Below are positions 7,616 through 16,603 of a stretch of 64,000 nt of DNA, piece after piece. The DNA lies in NCBI RefSeq assembly GCF_030819275.1, contig NZ_JAUTBL010000001.1:856001-920000 (forward strand). Reading direction: 5' to 3'. The translations under genes were made by a program, and so were the position numbers. Source of the DNA: Agrobacterium larrymoorei (lineage in GTDB: Bacteria; Pseudomonadota; Alphaproteobacteria; Rhizobiales; Rhizobiaceae). Every line of letters begins with the position of its first letter. Position 1 is the stretch's first letter. The notes below the pieces were generated by a model that was not told the DNA's origin, did no database searches, and worked only from the letters and a program-made list of their open reading frames with translations.

Positions 7616-9117
7616 TCGCTCTTCGCTTCGCCTATATCTGCTCGCAAGACGTGGTAATCCGATCCCCACGGTTCATATCCTTGGAGCCGTTTCGAGAGTC
7701 CAACATGCCATATCGGTGACACGAGAAACGAGACAGGCACATCCTCAAACAATTTTTGCTGCGCTTGAAGCGCAATGCTGGCGCGCGTCTCCGGGTTGCT
7801 CTCCGACGCGAAGCGATCGACGATGGCGTCAAACTCCGGCGATGCGTATTTGGCATAATTCAGCGAAGCGCCACTGCGCAGCATCGAATTCATGAAGAAA
7901 GCCGGATCGCCGCTTGGCGCCGTGTGTTGCGCCCAAAGTGCGATATCGAAGTCACCAGCGGCGGCGACCTGCTGGATGTTTTCGACCACCTGTGTGTCGA
8001 GTTCAACACCCACTCTGGCGAGTTCGGCCTTCACGACGGGAAGCATCGTAACGAGATCGGGACGTTGCGGATAGGTGATCGCCAGCAGGCGCAGCGGCTG
8101 TCCATCCTTTTCAAGGACACCGGTGGCGCCCTTTTTCCATCCCGCTTCCTCAAACAGCCTGGCCGCATGGTTCAAGTCTGTCACTCGGGCATCTTTGCCA
8201 GCAAACGAGAAGTATGGGGCATAAGCGCCCGTCGCTGGCTCTCCGCCGTTGATGGCCGCCGCCAATTCACGTCGGTCAAACGTCAGATCAAGCGCCTGAC
8301 GTATCCTGACATCTCTCAACAGTGGGCGGGTTGTGTTGAGAAATGCCAGATATTGATATCCAACTGGAAAGGACTTGATAGTCAGATCGGGATTGTTTTT
8401 CAGGCGGCTGACGACCTCTGATGGCAGTCCGAAAGCAAGATCCAACTCTCCCGCTTCCAGCGCCAACGTCATACTCTGCGCGTCCCCGAACTTTCGGAAC
8501 TCAACCTGCGAACGCTTGTCTGAACCGGGAAAATAGGTGTTCGGCTCGAGTGTAATGGAAGCGTCACTTTTGAAGGCAGCGATTTTGTAGGGGCCGGTGA
8601 ACGTTGCCTCACCATTCGCCGAGAGTGTGTAAGCAACCATCGGCCACTCCGCAAACAGAGCAGGGATGTAGGGTATCGGTTTTTCTGTTTTCACCTTGAG
8701 CGTTAAGTCGTTGACCGCTTCGAAGCTTAGCTTCCCACCAGTGGCAAGGGCGGCTTTGTTTTTCGCAAACGTGTTCTCAAAACCAGTTGCCAGAGCCTTT
8801 GCCGTGACGGCAGATCCGTCAGAAAACATGCGGCCTGGCCTAAGCTCTATCGTCCACGTAACATCGTCGTCGCGCTTGGCACTTTCAGCCAGCTCCGGAA
8901 CCAGTTTGCCGTCGCGGTCGACGGTAAACAGATTTTCGCCAACACCATGACTCGTCAATGCCCAACCGTTCGAACCTTTGGCCGGATCAGTGCCACTGGT
9001 GATGTAGGTCGCACCAACATGGACTGCGTCCGCAGCGACGGCAGTTGAAGCCGCTGCCATTATGCCAACGGCAGCGAGCCCAGCAAAAGCAACGCAGGAC
9101 GTGAATCTGGATAACAT
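7612..9117 (-). CDS. Family 5 extracellular solute-binding protein (Opp/Nik type)
   Basis: A 501-residue periplasmic binding protein with an N-terminal signal peptide ending near AVAADAVHVG. The SBP_bac_5 pattern is clear: LVPELAESAKRDDDVTWTIELRPGRMFSDGSAVTA, then VRIRQALDLTFDRRELAAAINGGEPATGAYAP. The ATG at 9117 has GGAG upstream and begins one base after the stop of the CbiX-like gene, so the genes are coupled. It would deliver a substrate to the two permeases downstream. Family 5 proteins bind peptides, nickel complexes, heme or sugars. The riboswitch points to cobalt or corrinoid metabolism, but this is inference. Confidence 0.92.
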   Translation of the reverse strand: MLSRFTSCVAFAGLAAVGIMAAASTAVAADAVHVGATYITSGTDPAKGSNGWALTSHGVGENLFTVDRDGKLVPELAESAKRDDDVTWTIELRPGRMFSDGSAVTAKALATGFENTFAKNKAALATGGKLSFEAVNDLTLKVKTEKPIPYIPALFAEWPMVAYTLSANGEATFTGPYKIAAFKSDASITLEPNTYFPGSDKRSQVEFRKFGDAQSMTLALEAGELDLAFGLPSEVVSRLKNNPDLTIKSFPVGYQYLAFLNTTRPLLRDVRIRQALDLTFDRRELAAAINGGEPATGAYAPYFSFAGKDARVTDLNHAARLFEEAGWKKGATGVLEKDGQPLRLLAITYPQRPDLVTMLPVVKAELARVGVELDTQVVENIQQVAAAGDFDIALWAQHTAPSGDPAFFMNSMLRSGASLNYAKYASPEFDAIVDRFASESNPETRASIALQAQQKLFEDVPVSFLVSPIWHVGLSKRLQGYEPWGSDYHVLRADIGEAKSE

Positions 9118-9118
9118 C

Positions 9119-9916
9119 TTATCTCCTCGGATCAATTTGGGGATTTCTCAGGCGCTGCTTGTGGCCTGTGGGGTGATACGCATAAGTCTCGACCACACGG
9201 CCGCCGAGTAAGTGGCAGGATATGATGTCATCCACGGACTGCTCGGTCACTCCGCCGTAATAGGTACCCTCTGGAAACACCTGTAATACCGGTGCCAGAC
9301 TGCAGGGCCCGAGGCACGTCGACTTCGCCGTCATAGTGCCTTCGCCGACAATGCGCAGTTTCTGACGTTCCTGCTGATTGCGTAGATGGTTCCAGATCGT
9401 ATCGGCACCTGCGCTGTTGCACGTTGCACCAGAGCAAACGAGAACACGGTACCGCTGCTGCGGCACGATCGTTCCCTCGAGAGCAACAGCTTTTCCTTCG
9501 GCACTCTCAACGATTTTCGGCTCCCTCAGAAGATCAGCAACCAGCGGTAACATGAAGGGAGAGGAGGCGATGTCTTGAGTGATCGATACCCCAGGCCATG
9601 GCTGTTCCGCGGAGCCTCGCCAGCGCTTTATCGATTTGTCTAACCATCGGAAAAAGCTGGGTTCCATCGGCAAAATCAACGGAAGGATGATGATGTGGTC
9701 AAGGTTTCGGGCCACCAGGGCAACCAACCCTTCGAACAATGAGGGCGTACCTTGTTCGGTAAATGCAAAACTGACGACGTCCTCGGGGCATAACTCGCCC
9801 AGTTGCGCTGCCAGTCGCTGCATTTCCCTATGGGGCGCGGCCGCAAAGGCGGATTTTGCAATCAGGAGAATTCCCCGCCTTGCTGGTCGATCTGGATGAT
9901 GTTGTTCGCTGCGCAC
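9119..9916 (-). CDS. CbiX/SirB-like domain fused to thioredoxin-like [2Fe-2S] ferredoxin
   Basis: With the GTG start at 9916 the protein has 265 residues; a GTG at 10009 would add 31 poorly structured residues, so the start is uncertain. Residues about 15-145 resemble a CbiX/SirB-type chelatase fold (GILLIA, AFTEQGTPSLFEGL, IIILPLIL). Residues about 155-235 are a thioredoxin-like [2Fe-2S] ferredoxin with Cys161, Cys166, Cys201 and Cys205 (VLVCSGATCN and STCLGPCS). The chelatase part lacks the expected HGS motif: the sequence reads IAKSA, and the second histidine position reads MEP. Catalysis as a cobaltochelatase is therefore doubtful. It is first in an operon under a cobalamin riboswitch, so a role in cobalt or corrinoid supply is likely. 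Confidence 0.8.
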   Translation of the reverse strand: MRSEQHHPDRPARRGILLIAKSAFAAAPHREMQRLAAQLGELCPEDVVSFAFTEQGTPSLFEGLVALVARNLDHIIILPLILPMEPSFFRWLDKSIKRWRGSAEQPWPGVSITQDIASSPFMLPLVADLLREPKIVESAEGKAVALEGTIVPQQRYRVLVCSGATCNSAGADTIWNHLRNQQERQKLRIVGEGTMTAKSTCLGPCSLAPVLQVFPEGTYYGGVTEQSVDDIISCHLLGGRVVETYAYHPTGHKQRLRNPQIDPRR

Positions 9917-10021
9917 TGCCTGAATCTCAATTGGAGGAGACAGCAAAAATGATGGCGCATCTGACCACACCGTCAGCACGCGATCATTCCTGTGGCACAC
10001 CCCGACCACGGAATTGTATAT

Positions 10022-10180
10022 CGTCAGGCAGGTCTCCTGGCTCGCGGGTCAATGCCGTTTTCCGTCTTCCCGGCAATTCTGCCAGTGACATATCGGACAA
10101 ACGGCTCGCCGCTTACAGTTGCGGGACAGCTCCGGTTTTGCACCGAATTCCCTCTTAGCTTCCACCGAGGTGAAAGAACC
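10022..10180 (-). promoter_or_regulatory. Cobalamin (AdoCbl) riboswitch
   Basis: Read on the minus strand, the leader shows the conserved cobalamin riboswitch core. AAGAGGGAA is followed by CCGGAGCTGTCCCGCAACTG and GTAAGCGG, then the CGGGAAGACGG segment, and finally the B12 box AGCCAGGAGACCTGCC (10042-10027). It lies just upstream of the CbiX-like/ferredoxin gene and would repress the downstream operon when cobalamin is abundant. The expression platform would overlap the region 9917-10021, which is also where the first gene's start codon is uncertain. Confidence 0.95.
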
Positions 10181-10723
10181 ATGACCGGCCAAATCTACAT
10201 GGCGCGCCATTCCTGTCAACGGCGCAACACCATCGCAAAAGCGTGGCGGACCAACTTGCAATGAAAAAGGATTTCCATTGATCATTTGCAGACCGGCGCG
10301 CGACGCTGAAGCTCAAATGTCTGTACGAACGTCCCTTAGAGTGAATTTACCGCGCCCGCTCGACACGATGATCTTGGGCGGGACAGCACTGGAGTTTCTT
10401 CGTCAAATTCTGGCATTCGAGGAGTGCACCGAGGTGGGTTTCTTCATTTTAAGTCACAAGAATTCTCATTCAGCCGATGTGTAATGTTATACCATTTATG
10501 ATAAAGTCATTGCGACGGCAAGCTCGAAGTTCGCCACGTTGGAAAAAGGAATCGACGCCAGGTGTGGATGGAGCCGGTTTCGACTATTGACGCTTCCGCA
10601 TACCGTCATGGGCTTTCAAGACTGCCCATGAGCCGGTAAGCGCCAGCACCACTAAGCCCAACGTCCGTCGACAGGCTCCATTCCTTTTCCATCAACGAGG
10701 CGGGGTTGCCGCTGTGACATCAG
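10181..10723. other. Intergenic region upstream of riboswitch and downstream of fecA-like gene
   Basis: No convincing gene was found. It must hold the minus-strand promoter of the riboswitch operon near 10200-10280. An 8-base inverted repeat TCATGGGC (10606-10613) and GCCCATGA (10624-10631) with a 10-base loop could end the fecA-like transcript, although no T-run follows it. A 68-codon open frame on the plus strand at 10278-10484 has no recognisable features. Confidence 0.5.
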
Positions 10724-13549
10724 TCAGAATTTTGCGGTCAGGTTGAGCCGGAACGTTCGACCCGGTGAAGGCATCAGTCCGAGCGTCAGCGTATCCATGT
10801 AGTAGGTGTCCGCAACATTATCGATGGCGGCGTCGATCTTAAGGTTGTCGTTGACCTTATAGCTCGCGAAAAGGTCAACCACAGTGTAAGGTTTCCACTC
10901 CACATGGGTCAGGCTTCCACCTGTGGAGTTTGATACCCCCAAAGCGGTCGTGGGACGGTTGCCGATGTAATTCAACCTGCCGCCGAAGGTAAGAGTCTCG
11001 TCCAGAGCGCGCATGCCAAGAGTGAGCGAGAGGCTGTCTTTCGGCGGAAGCTGGTTGATGACATAACTATTGGCAACGCCGCCGCTTGAGCAAAGGGCTG
11101 TGTACGACGTCCCAGAAACCTGTCCGGGACGAGAGCAGAACTCTGTTCGTAGGTAACGGGTGTAGGACAGGTCGCCAAAAAAGTCGCCCGCGTCGTAGGA
11201 TGCTGCCAGCTCAACACCCTCCAACTTGGCATAATCGATATTGACGATGTAGGCTCTCCCTTGATTGAGAGATCTGGTGAGATAGTTGTCCACCCGATTA
11301 TGGAAATAGCTGGCCTTCAGTTTGAGTTCGTCTCCTGCGGTGAAGATGCTATCGCTCATCACATTAGATCCAAACTCCCATGTCCGAGCGTGCTCAGGCC
11401 GCAGGGGATTGGCTTGGCCCGGTGGAAAATCGCCGCCGTAGAACGAAAATCCTCGTGTGGTCTCGAAAAGGCTGGGCATACGCAGAGCTTCGGCATACTT
11501 CGAGTAGAACTGGATACCGTCCCAGGGTTCCACCATAACGCTGCCCATGGGAGCAAAGCCGCTATCTTCATAGGATTGATAGACGCCGGAGTTCGAGGTG
11601 GTCACGGCGGGAAGATTGGTCGAGCCGGGATGGGCTCGACGATATGCGGCCCGTTCAGCCGAGGAATTGAAGCTCAGCACCTGGCCATTGTAGCTCAATG
11701 GATAGGTGGTCGTTTCCCATGGGCGAGTGTCTCTCGATTTGAATTCTGAATATCTGAGAGAACCGTTCAACGTCAGCCATTGCGTCGGCTTCCATTCACC
11801 GGAGGTGAAGATGCTTGCTTCACTCCGGTTTCCCTCTCGCGCATTCGGTAGATTTGCTCCTTCGCCTGGCTCGATAAGCTCGTGCGTGAAGGAGCCTCCG
11901 TAGTTGAACGACAGGTCGCCCCAAGCGGTGTCGAAACGTGACGTATTCTCCGCATTGATGCCCCAGCGCCGGTTCGCAGCACCATAGTAGTTGTCAAAAG
12001 TGGGATCAGCCGGCGTGCCGACAGCGGGCCAATACCATTGCATAGGCGTTGTGAGATCGGCGTTCGTCATCCATGCAGACAGTTTGACGTTCACGAGATC
12101 TGAATCCTCAGGATTCCAGCCATATTTGGCTGTATACGTATCCATCTCTACCTGGCTCAACGTGGCTTGATAGGCCCCATAATCTCCTGAATATACGATC
12201 TGGGACGGCATGATCTCTCCATATCGGCTTTCATAATGAATGTAGCCGAGATCGATCTTCTGATCGTAGGGTAACCGAACGGTGGTTTTTAAGAGGGTCG
12301 AGGTATTGCTCTGCGACGTGTTGAGAACCTCTTCCCCCGCACGGAACCGGTTCAGGCCGGAGAACCCGACCCCAGTCCAACCGGACCGGGGGAGACTGCA
12401 AGTCAACTGTTCTGTGACCCTGCCACAATCAGGAAACAGAACTGGACTGGGCACATCGCCCTTCGTGCCGGCGTGGTAATTACCGTTCTGGCGACGGGCA
12501 AAGCCAGCGACGATATCGAGGTTTTCAGATCGATATGCAGCGGCAACACTGCCGTTGCCGCCGGTTGGCTCCAAAAACCCAGGCCTGTCCATACCGTCTG
12601 ATCCCCCAAACGAGCCGGGCAACGATGCGCTTGGATAAGCCTGCTGGCCGTATAACCCGCCTGTCGTGTAGAGTGGCGGAATGGATGAGCTGTTGGAGTT
12701 GAATCCCCCCTTGAAGCGTACACCGAAGCTTTTATCGGGAAGGAGAATGTCGTCGGGCGTGATCGTATTCATTCGAACGACGCCACCGATCACACCTGCT
12801 CCATCCGCGCTGCTGTTCGGACCCTTCTCCACCATGACACTGCCAATGAAGTCCGGATCTATGAAAGAGCGCCCCGCGACGCCTGCATATCCCCGATAGA
12901 CGGTGGTTTCCTGTTGCGCACCGTCCACGACCACTGGGACGCGCCCCTGCCCTTGCATACCGCGTATGTTTACGTCCAGCGCAGCACCATTGCGGTTATC
13001 GCCATTGAGCACACCTGGTGTTCCGGAAAGCATGTCGCCCACAGAGGTGCCGCGAAACCGTTCGATCTTCTCCCCAGAAATATAGGTGCTGGATCCGGCT
13101 GTCCGATAAGGATCGTCCGCCAGGGTTCTGGATCCTTTGATCACGATGGGGCGAAGAACTGTCGCACCCTCGGCGGACGAGGCACCACTGTCGACGTGAG
13201 CGCTAATGATGACGGTACGAGGATCCAGGAAACGGTAGGTCAGGTTCGATCCTGCAAGGATTTCGGCAAGCGCCCTCTCAGCAGTGAGAGTGGAGTGTAT
13301 CCCGAGGGTCCGATGATCGCGCACCGCTGCCGCATCGACAGAGATTTGAAGCCCAGATTGCTGGCCAAACAGGGTCAGGGCGCTCGCCAGTGGCTGTGGA
13401 GCAATCGCAAACGCCTTCCGCGCGTCAGCCATCTCCTGCGCCCTGGCGTGCCCGGTCATCGCCACAAGAGCACCATTGAGCGCGGTTGCCATCAGCAACG
13501 CCGTTGTCCAGATCGCGCGAATTGTCCTGTTGTTTCTCTTCTCAGCCAT
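10724..13549 (-). CDS. TonB-dependent outer-membrane receptor with signalling (STN) domain, FecA-like
   Basis: A 941-residue outer-membrane transporter. After a signal peptide (to about GHARAQEMADA) comes an STN domain (AFAIAPQPLASALTLFGQQSGLQISVDAAAV), which contacts FecR in the periplasm. A TonB-box-like segment (TVLRPIVIKG) follows, then the plug (VGDMLSGTPGVLNGDNRNGAALDVNIRGMQG) and a long beta-barrel ending in aromatic Phe (LNLTAKF). The YRGYAGVAGRSFIDPDFI plug motif recalls heme or hemophore receptors, but siderophore uptake is equally possible. The ATG at 13549 has an AGGGGCG site upstream. The fecR- and fecI-like genes lie directly upstream, so its own transcription probably responds to its ligand. 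Confidence 0.95.
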   Translation of the reverse strand: MAEKRNNRTIRAIWTTALLMATALNGALVAMTGHARAQEMADARKAFAIAPQPLASALTLFGQQSGLQISVDAAAVRDHRTLGIHSTLTAERALAEILAGSNLTYRFLDPRTVIISAHVDSGASSAEGATVLRPIVIKGSRTLADDPYRTAGSSTYISGEKIERFRGTSVGDMLSGTPGVLNGDNRNGAALDVNIRGMQGQGRVPVVVDGAQQETTVYRGYAGVAGRSFIDPDFIGSVMVEKGPNSSADGAGVIGGVVRMNTITPDDILLPDKSFGVRFKGGFNSNSSSIPPLYTTGGLYGQQAYPSASLPGSFGGSDGMDRPGFLEPTGGNGSVAAAYRSENLDIVAGFARRQNGNYHAGTKGDVPSPVLFPDCGRVTEQLTCSLPRSGWTGVGFSGLNRFRAGEEVLNTSQSNTSTLLKTTVRLPYDQKIDLGYIHYESRYGEIMPSQIVYSGDYGAYQATLSQVEMDTYTAKYGWNPEDSDLVNVKLSAWMTNADLTTPMQWYWPAVGTPADPTFDNYYGAANRRWGINAENTSRFDTAWGDLSFNYGGSFTHELIEPGEGANLPNAREGNRSEASIFTSGEWKPTQWLTLNGSLRYSEFKSRDTRPWETTTYPLSYNGQVLSFNSSAERAAYRRAHPGSTNLPAVTTSNSGVYQSYEDSGFAPMGSVMVEPWDGIQFYSKYAEALRMPSLFETTRGFSFYGGDFPPGQANPLRPEHARTWEFGSNVMSDSIFTAGDELKLKASYFHNRVDNYLTRSLNQGRAYIVNIDYAKLEGVELAASYDAGDFFGDLSYTRYLRTEFCSRPGQVSGTSYTALCSSGGVANSYVINQLPPKDSLSLTLGMRALDETLTFGGRLNYIGNRPTTALGVSNSTGGSLTHVEWKPYTVVDLFASYKVNDNLKIDAAIDNVADTYYMDTLTLGLMPSPGRTFRLNLTAKF

Positions 13550-13703
13550 TTTTTGAACGCCCCTAATGCACTTCCGAGGGAAAGCGGACGGCAGCGCCGT
13601 CGACCTCCTGAACAAGAAACGGATGGGCATTCGGAATTTTCAGGAAAAAATGCAGTGCGGGGAAAACAACCAGGTGGAAGAGCTTGAATTCGGGCGCAAA
13701 CTC

Positions 13704-14831
13704 CTATCGAGCGGAGACGACGGCGAGCCACGATCCCGCGGTATAGATGTTCGCTCCCTGCGACTGCGCCACGGCGCGAAGCGCCGTGATGGGGTCGGCA
13801 AGATCGTAGACCCCGGTCACTCGCTTGTCGCGTAGGCCAGGTGCCGCGACGATGATACGGCCACGGTAATACCGGTTCAGCGCATCGATAACATCACCGA
13901 CAGCAACGTCCTCGACCATCAGCGTGCCGTTGCGCCATCCGCCGACCGCAGAAGTCGAGGTCGTGCCGCGCTCGATCGTACCTTTCCAGTCGACGCGCTG
14001 CCATTCACCTGCTTCGAGTGGCGGCCCGGCCTTCCCGTTTCCACAGGCGGGACAGTCCACCAGCACACGACCATGCGCCACCGAGACAGCTACTCCATCG
14101 CTGTTCATGCGAATATTGAAACCGGTACCGAGCACAGTTGTTTCAACACCTTGAGCGTCGACCGTGAAGGGCCGAGACGGGTCGTGCGCCACCTCGAAAT
14201 AAGCCTCCCCTGCGAGCAGCCGCACGTCGCGCCGTCCTTGAGCGAAAGACAGCGAGACGGCGCTGTCGGCACCGAGGGTCACGATAGATCCGTCTTTAAG
14301 ACGAACCTGCTGGCTTTGGCCGGTGCCTGTCTGGTAATCCGCTCGGAGCCAGAGACCTGCCGTTGGTGCGACCAAGATGGTGATCACGGCCAGCGCACCA
14401 GCCAGAGCCGCCGCCAGAACGGGACGTCGCAACTGCCAAACGCGGCGTGGTGGATGGACTGGAAAAGCAGGCCTTACGACAGCAGCCGATCCGTACGAAC
14501 CGTCTTCGGAGGTCGGTGCGTCGAGCGCCGGCTGCACGGCACCAAGAACGTTCCAGAGGCGCTGCGCATTATCCCAAGCCTGCGCATTCTCCGCAGAAGC
14601 AGTCTTCCAAGCGAGGAAGCGCGTCAAAACGGATTCGTCGTTATCCTCTTCGCGCAGGGCAACCAGCCACTCGAGCGCTTCGCGCGAACGTTTATCAATA
14701 TCGCTATCGTGCTGAATGATGATGGGTCCCTGCTTATTGAACTCGTCGTAAGTGAACCAGCGGCCCTTTAGGCCATCTTCTATTCGAAATAACGTATAGG
14801 GCGCGGCTTTTTTTAAAACTATTCCCGTCAC
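13704..14831 (-). CDS. fecR: FecR-family anti-sigma/sigma-regulator
   Basis: A 375-residue inner-membrane protein that relays the receptor signal to the ECF sigma factor. The cytoplasmic N-terminal DUF4880-like part reads REALEWLVALREEDNDESVLTRFLAWKTASAENAQAWDNAQRLW. One membrane segment follows (VLAAALAGALAVITILVAPTAGLWL). The periplasmic FecR domain has VRLKDGSIVTLGADSAVSLSF and VRLLAGEAYFEVAHDPSRPFTVDA, and a C-terminal STN-like part follows. The start is uncertain: GTG at 14831 gives about 45 more residues than usual before the conserved region and overlaps nothing. The upstream fecI-like stop is 3 bases away. Confidence 0.93.
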   Translation of the reverse strand: MTGIVLKKAAPYTLFRIEDGLKGRWFTYDEFNKQGPIIIQHDSDIDKRSREALEWLVALREEDNDESVLTRFLAWKTASAENAQAWDNAQRLWNVLGAVQPALDAPTSEDGSYGSAAVVRPAFPVHPPRRVWQLRRPVLAAALAGALAVITILVAPTAGLWLRADYQTGTGQSQQVRLKDGSIVTLGADSAVSLSFAQGRRDVRLLAGEAYFEVAHDPSRPFTVDAQGVETTVLGTGFNIRMNSDGVAVSVAHGRVLVDCPACGNGKAGPPLEAGEWQRVDWKGTIERGTTSTSAVGGWRNGTLMVEDVAVGDVIDALNRYYRGRIIVAAPGLRDKRVTGVYDLADPITALRAVAQSQGANIYTAGSWLAVVSAR

Positions 14832-14834
14832 GGA

Positions 14835-15341
14835 TCATTTTGTTCTCGCCACCTGACGGCGGCAAGCCTCCAACCCGTCAACGACCAAAGAATGGGCTAG
14901 CGATACCGAGATATCGAGCCGCAGTGCTATATCTTTCAACTTGCAGCCGTGAAACCGGTATAACTCCACAGCAAGACGAGTGCGTTGAGGAAGCGCATCC
15001 AGAGCCTTTAGGACAGCGGCGAGTTCGTCGCGGTCGATCGCGATCTGTTCAGGAGATGGCGCTGTCTCCCCAATTTCTTCGGTCAGCGCAGAAGCATCGA
15101 ACATCCGGCCTTCGAACATGCAGCGACGTAGGGCGTCCAGAGAAAGATTTCTGACAATCCTTTTCAGATAACCAACTGGTTGCTCCGGTCGGAGGCGAGC
15201 GTCGGCTGAATTCCACCGCAAAAAAGCTTCCTGAACAATGTCCTCTGCGCGAGCCCTGTCACCGAGAATGGCAGATGCGAGATCGATCAGCTCGACCCGG
15301 TGCAGTAAATAGAGGTTCAGCGATCTGTCCGAATAGCCCAA
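14835..15341 (-). CDS. fecI: ECF sigma factor, FecI-like
   Basis: A 168-residue extracytoplasmic-function sigma factor if it starts at the TTG at 15341, which has GGGAG about nine bases upstream. The frame stays open to 15407, so a longer start is possible. Region 2 shows ARAEDIVQEAFLRW and PVGYLKRIVRNLSLDALRR; region 4 shows LPQRTRLAVELYRFHGCKLKDIALRLDISVSLAHSLV. It would drive the fecA-like receptor gene when FecR signals ligand binding. It forms a compact sigma factor-regulator-receptor set with the two genes downstream. Confidence 0.93.
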   Translation of the reverse strand: MGYSDRSLNLYLLHRVELIDLASAILGDRARAEDIVQEAFLRWNSADARLRPEQPVGYLKRIVRNLSLDALRRCMFEGRMFDASALTEEIGETAPSPEQIAIDRDELAAVLKALDALPQRTRLAVELYRFHGCKLKDIALRLDISVSLAHSLVVDGLEACRRQVARTK

Positions 15342-16603
15342 TATCCCACTCCCGGAGGCAACCAAGCCACTGCCCGGAAAACCTCGATGCCGCTGGCAAC
15401 AAAGCAACGGCAGGCACCCTTTTTTTCGTGTCCAGCCTGACGTGCATCGCTCGCCGTTTGCTGATGGCTACATCATTTTCCAGGCCAGCCCGGTTAGTCT
15501 GAGAGGTGAGCCGGTTGGTCGAAGTGCCCTATGCCGCACGGGGAATAGCGGGTCCTGATCACAGCGGATGTCTCTCTCGACTCGCCTCTCTTCTTCACCC
15601 CGCCGCAGCCTGCAAGAAAAGCGCACGACACGATTGCTGGACGTCGATAAGTGTCGAGGAGACGCCGCGCAACAGGAATGTCATGGACTGAAACACCCCA
15701 TTTCTTGGCGGAAATTAAAACTTGAGTATTAAATTCTTGTTTTTGTTGAGCACCAGCCGGTGCGAATGCTGATGACACGCATAGACCCCAGGTTTGAATC
15801 CCAGACCTGTGTTACAATTCCGCAACATTAATCCGTTCCCACAAGACCACGAAGCTTGCAGCCTTCCTCATGACCGATAGCCGGTCTCAGCGGAGAGCTG
15901 CTCTGGATCGGACCGGTGCCGATGTCGTCGCACGGCCCGACCTCCACGCTCCTGCGAACAATCTCGTTTTCCCCCACCCGATCCCGACCGGCCTGCTGGC
16001 CACACTGATAGCGAGCCTTTCCTGTTTTGCTCATCGGGAGGAAGGTATGGGAACAGTACGAGTTTCCGACCCCGGACGGTGCTCTCTCCGCAGCGGATTG
16101 CTGCGAAAACGCAACCGCTGCGGCTGGTGGCAGGATCTCGGCCATTTCGACACGAATGCCAACGTGCATACCCACCTGCATGTACCCATGCAATTGGGGG
16201 ATCCTCGCTTAAAGAATCCACCGGCTATACGAAGCCGTTGACAGTAAAATCGCCGGCGGAAAGCTGTAATTAAGTTTACGTGCGGAGCAGGCTCCAGATT
16301 TCGCTCGAGAACCAGACACTCAGGAATTCACCACGTTCGCTGGCCCGCCTGCCGGTCCTAAAATAACGTATGGGCAATCGAAGCGCGTAGTGTATAGTCT
16401 CCAAGATGTGGTTGCTAGGCGGTCTGTCGACCTCCGCATTTGGAAAACATCGGAAATTGCACCGGCGGCATCATGAAAAGTTCCGACCCAATGGACGGCT
16501 TGCTGGCAGGCGCTAATTCCGGAGATGCGCTCATGTTGCTCTGCTTCAGTATTTGCGCAGCCGGTCAAGTTTAGAAGTGCGTCCTGTATTTGGATCAGGC
16601 GAC
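15342..16603. other. Long gene-poor region between fecI-like and histidine kinase genes
   Basis: About 1.2 kb without a supportable gene. Several overlapping open frames of 60-120 codons occur on both strands, notably the minus-strand frames at 15828-16193 and 15868-16221. None shows a recognisable domain, and two frames covering the same bases cannot both be real. It may be decayed coding sequence at the boundary of the stress island. Promoters for the divergent fecI-like and kinase genes must lie here. Confidence 0.4.

Noticed and set aside
10278..10484. 68-codon open frame on the plus strand between riboswitch and fecA-like gene
   Set aside because: No domain and no context. It lies where the riboswitch operon promoter must be.
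15780..15815. tRNA-like text (AGGTTTGAATCCCAGACCTG) upstream of the fecI-like gene
   Set aside because: It resembles a T arm, but no acceptor, D or anticodon arm could be folded around it.
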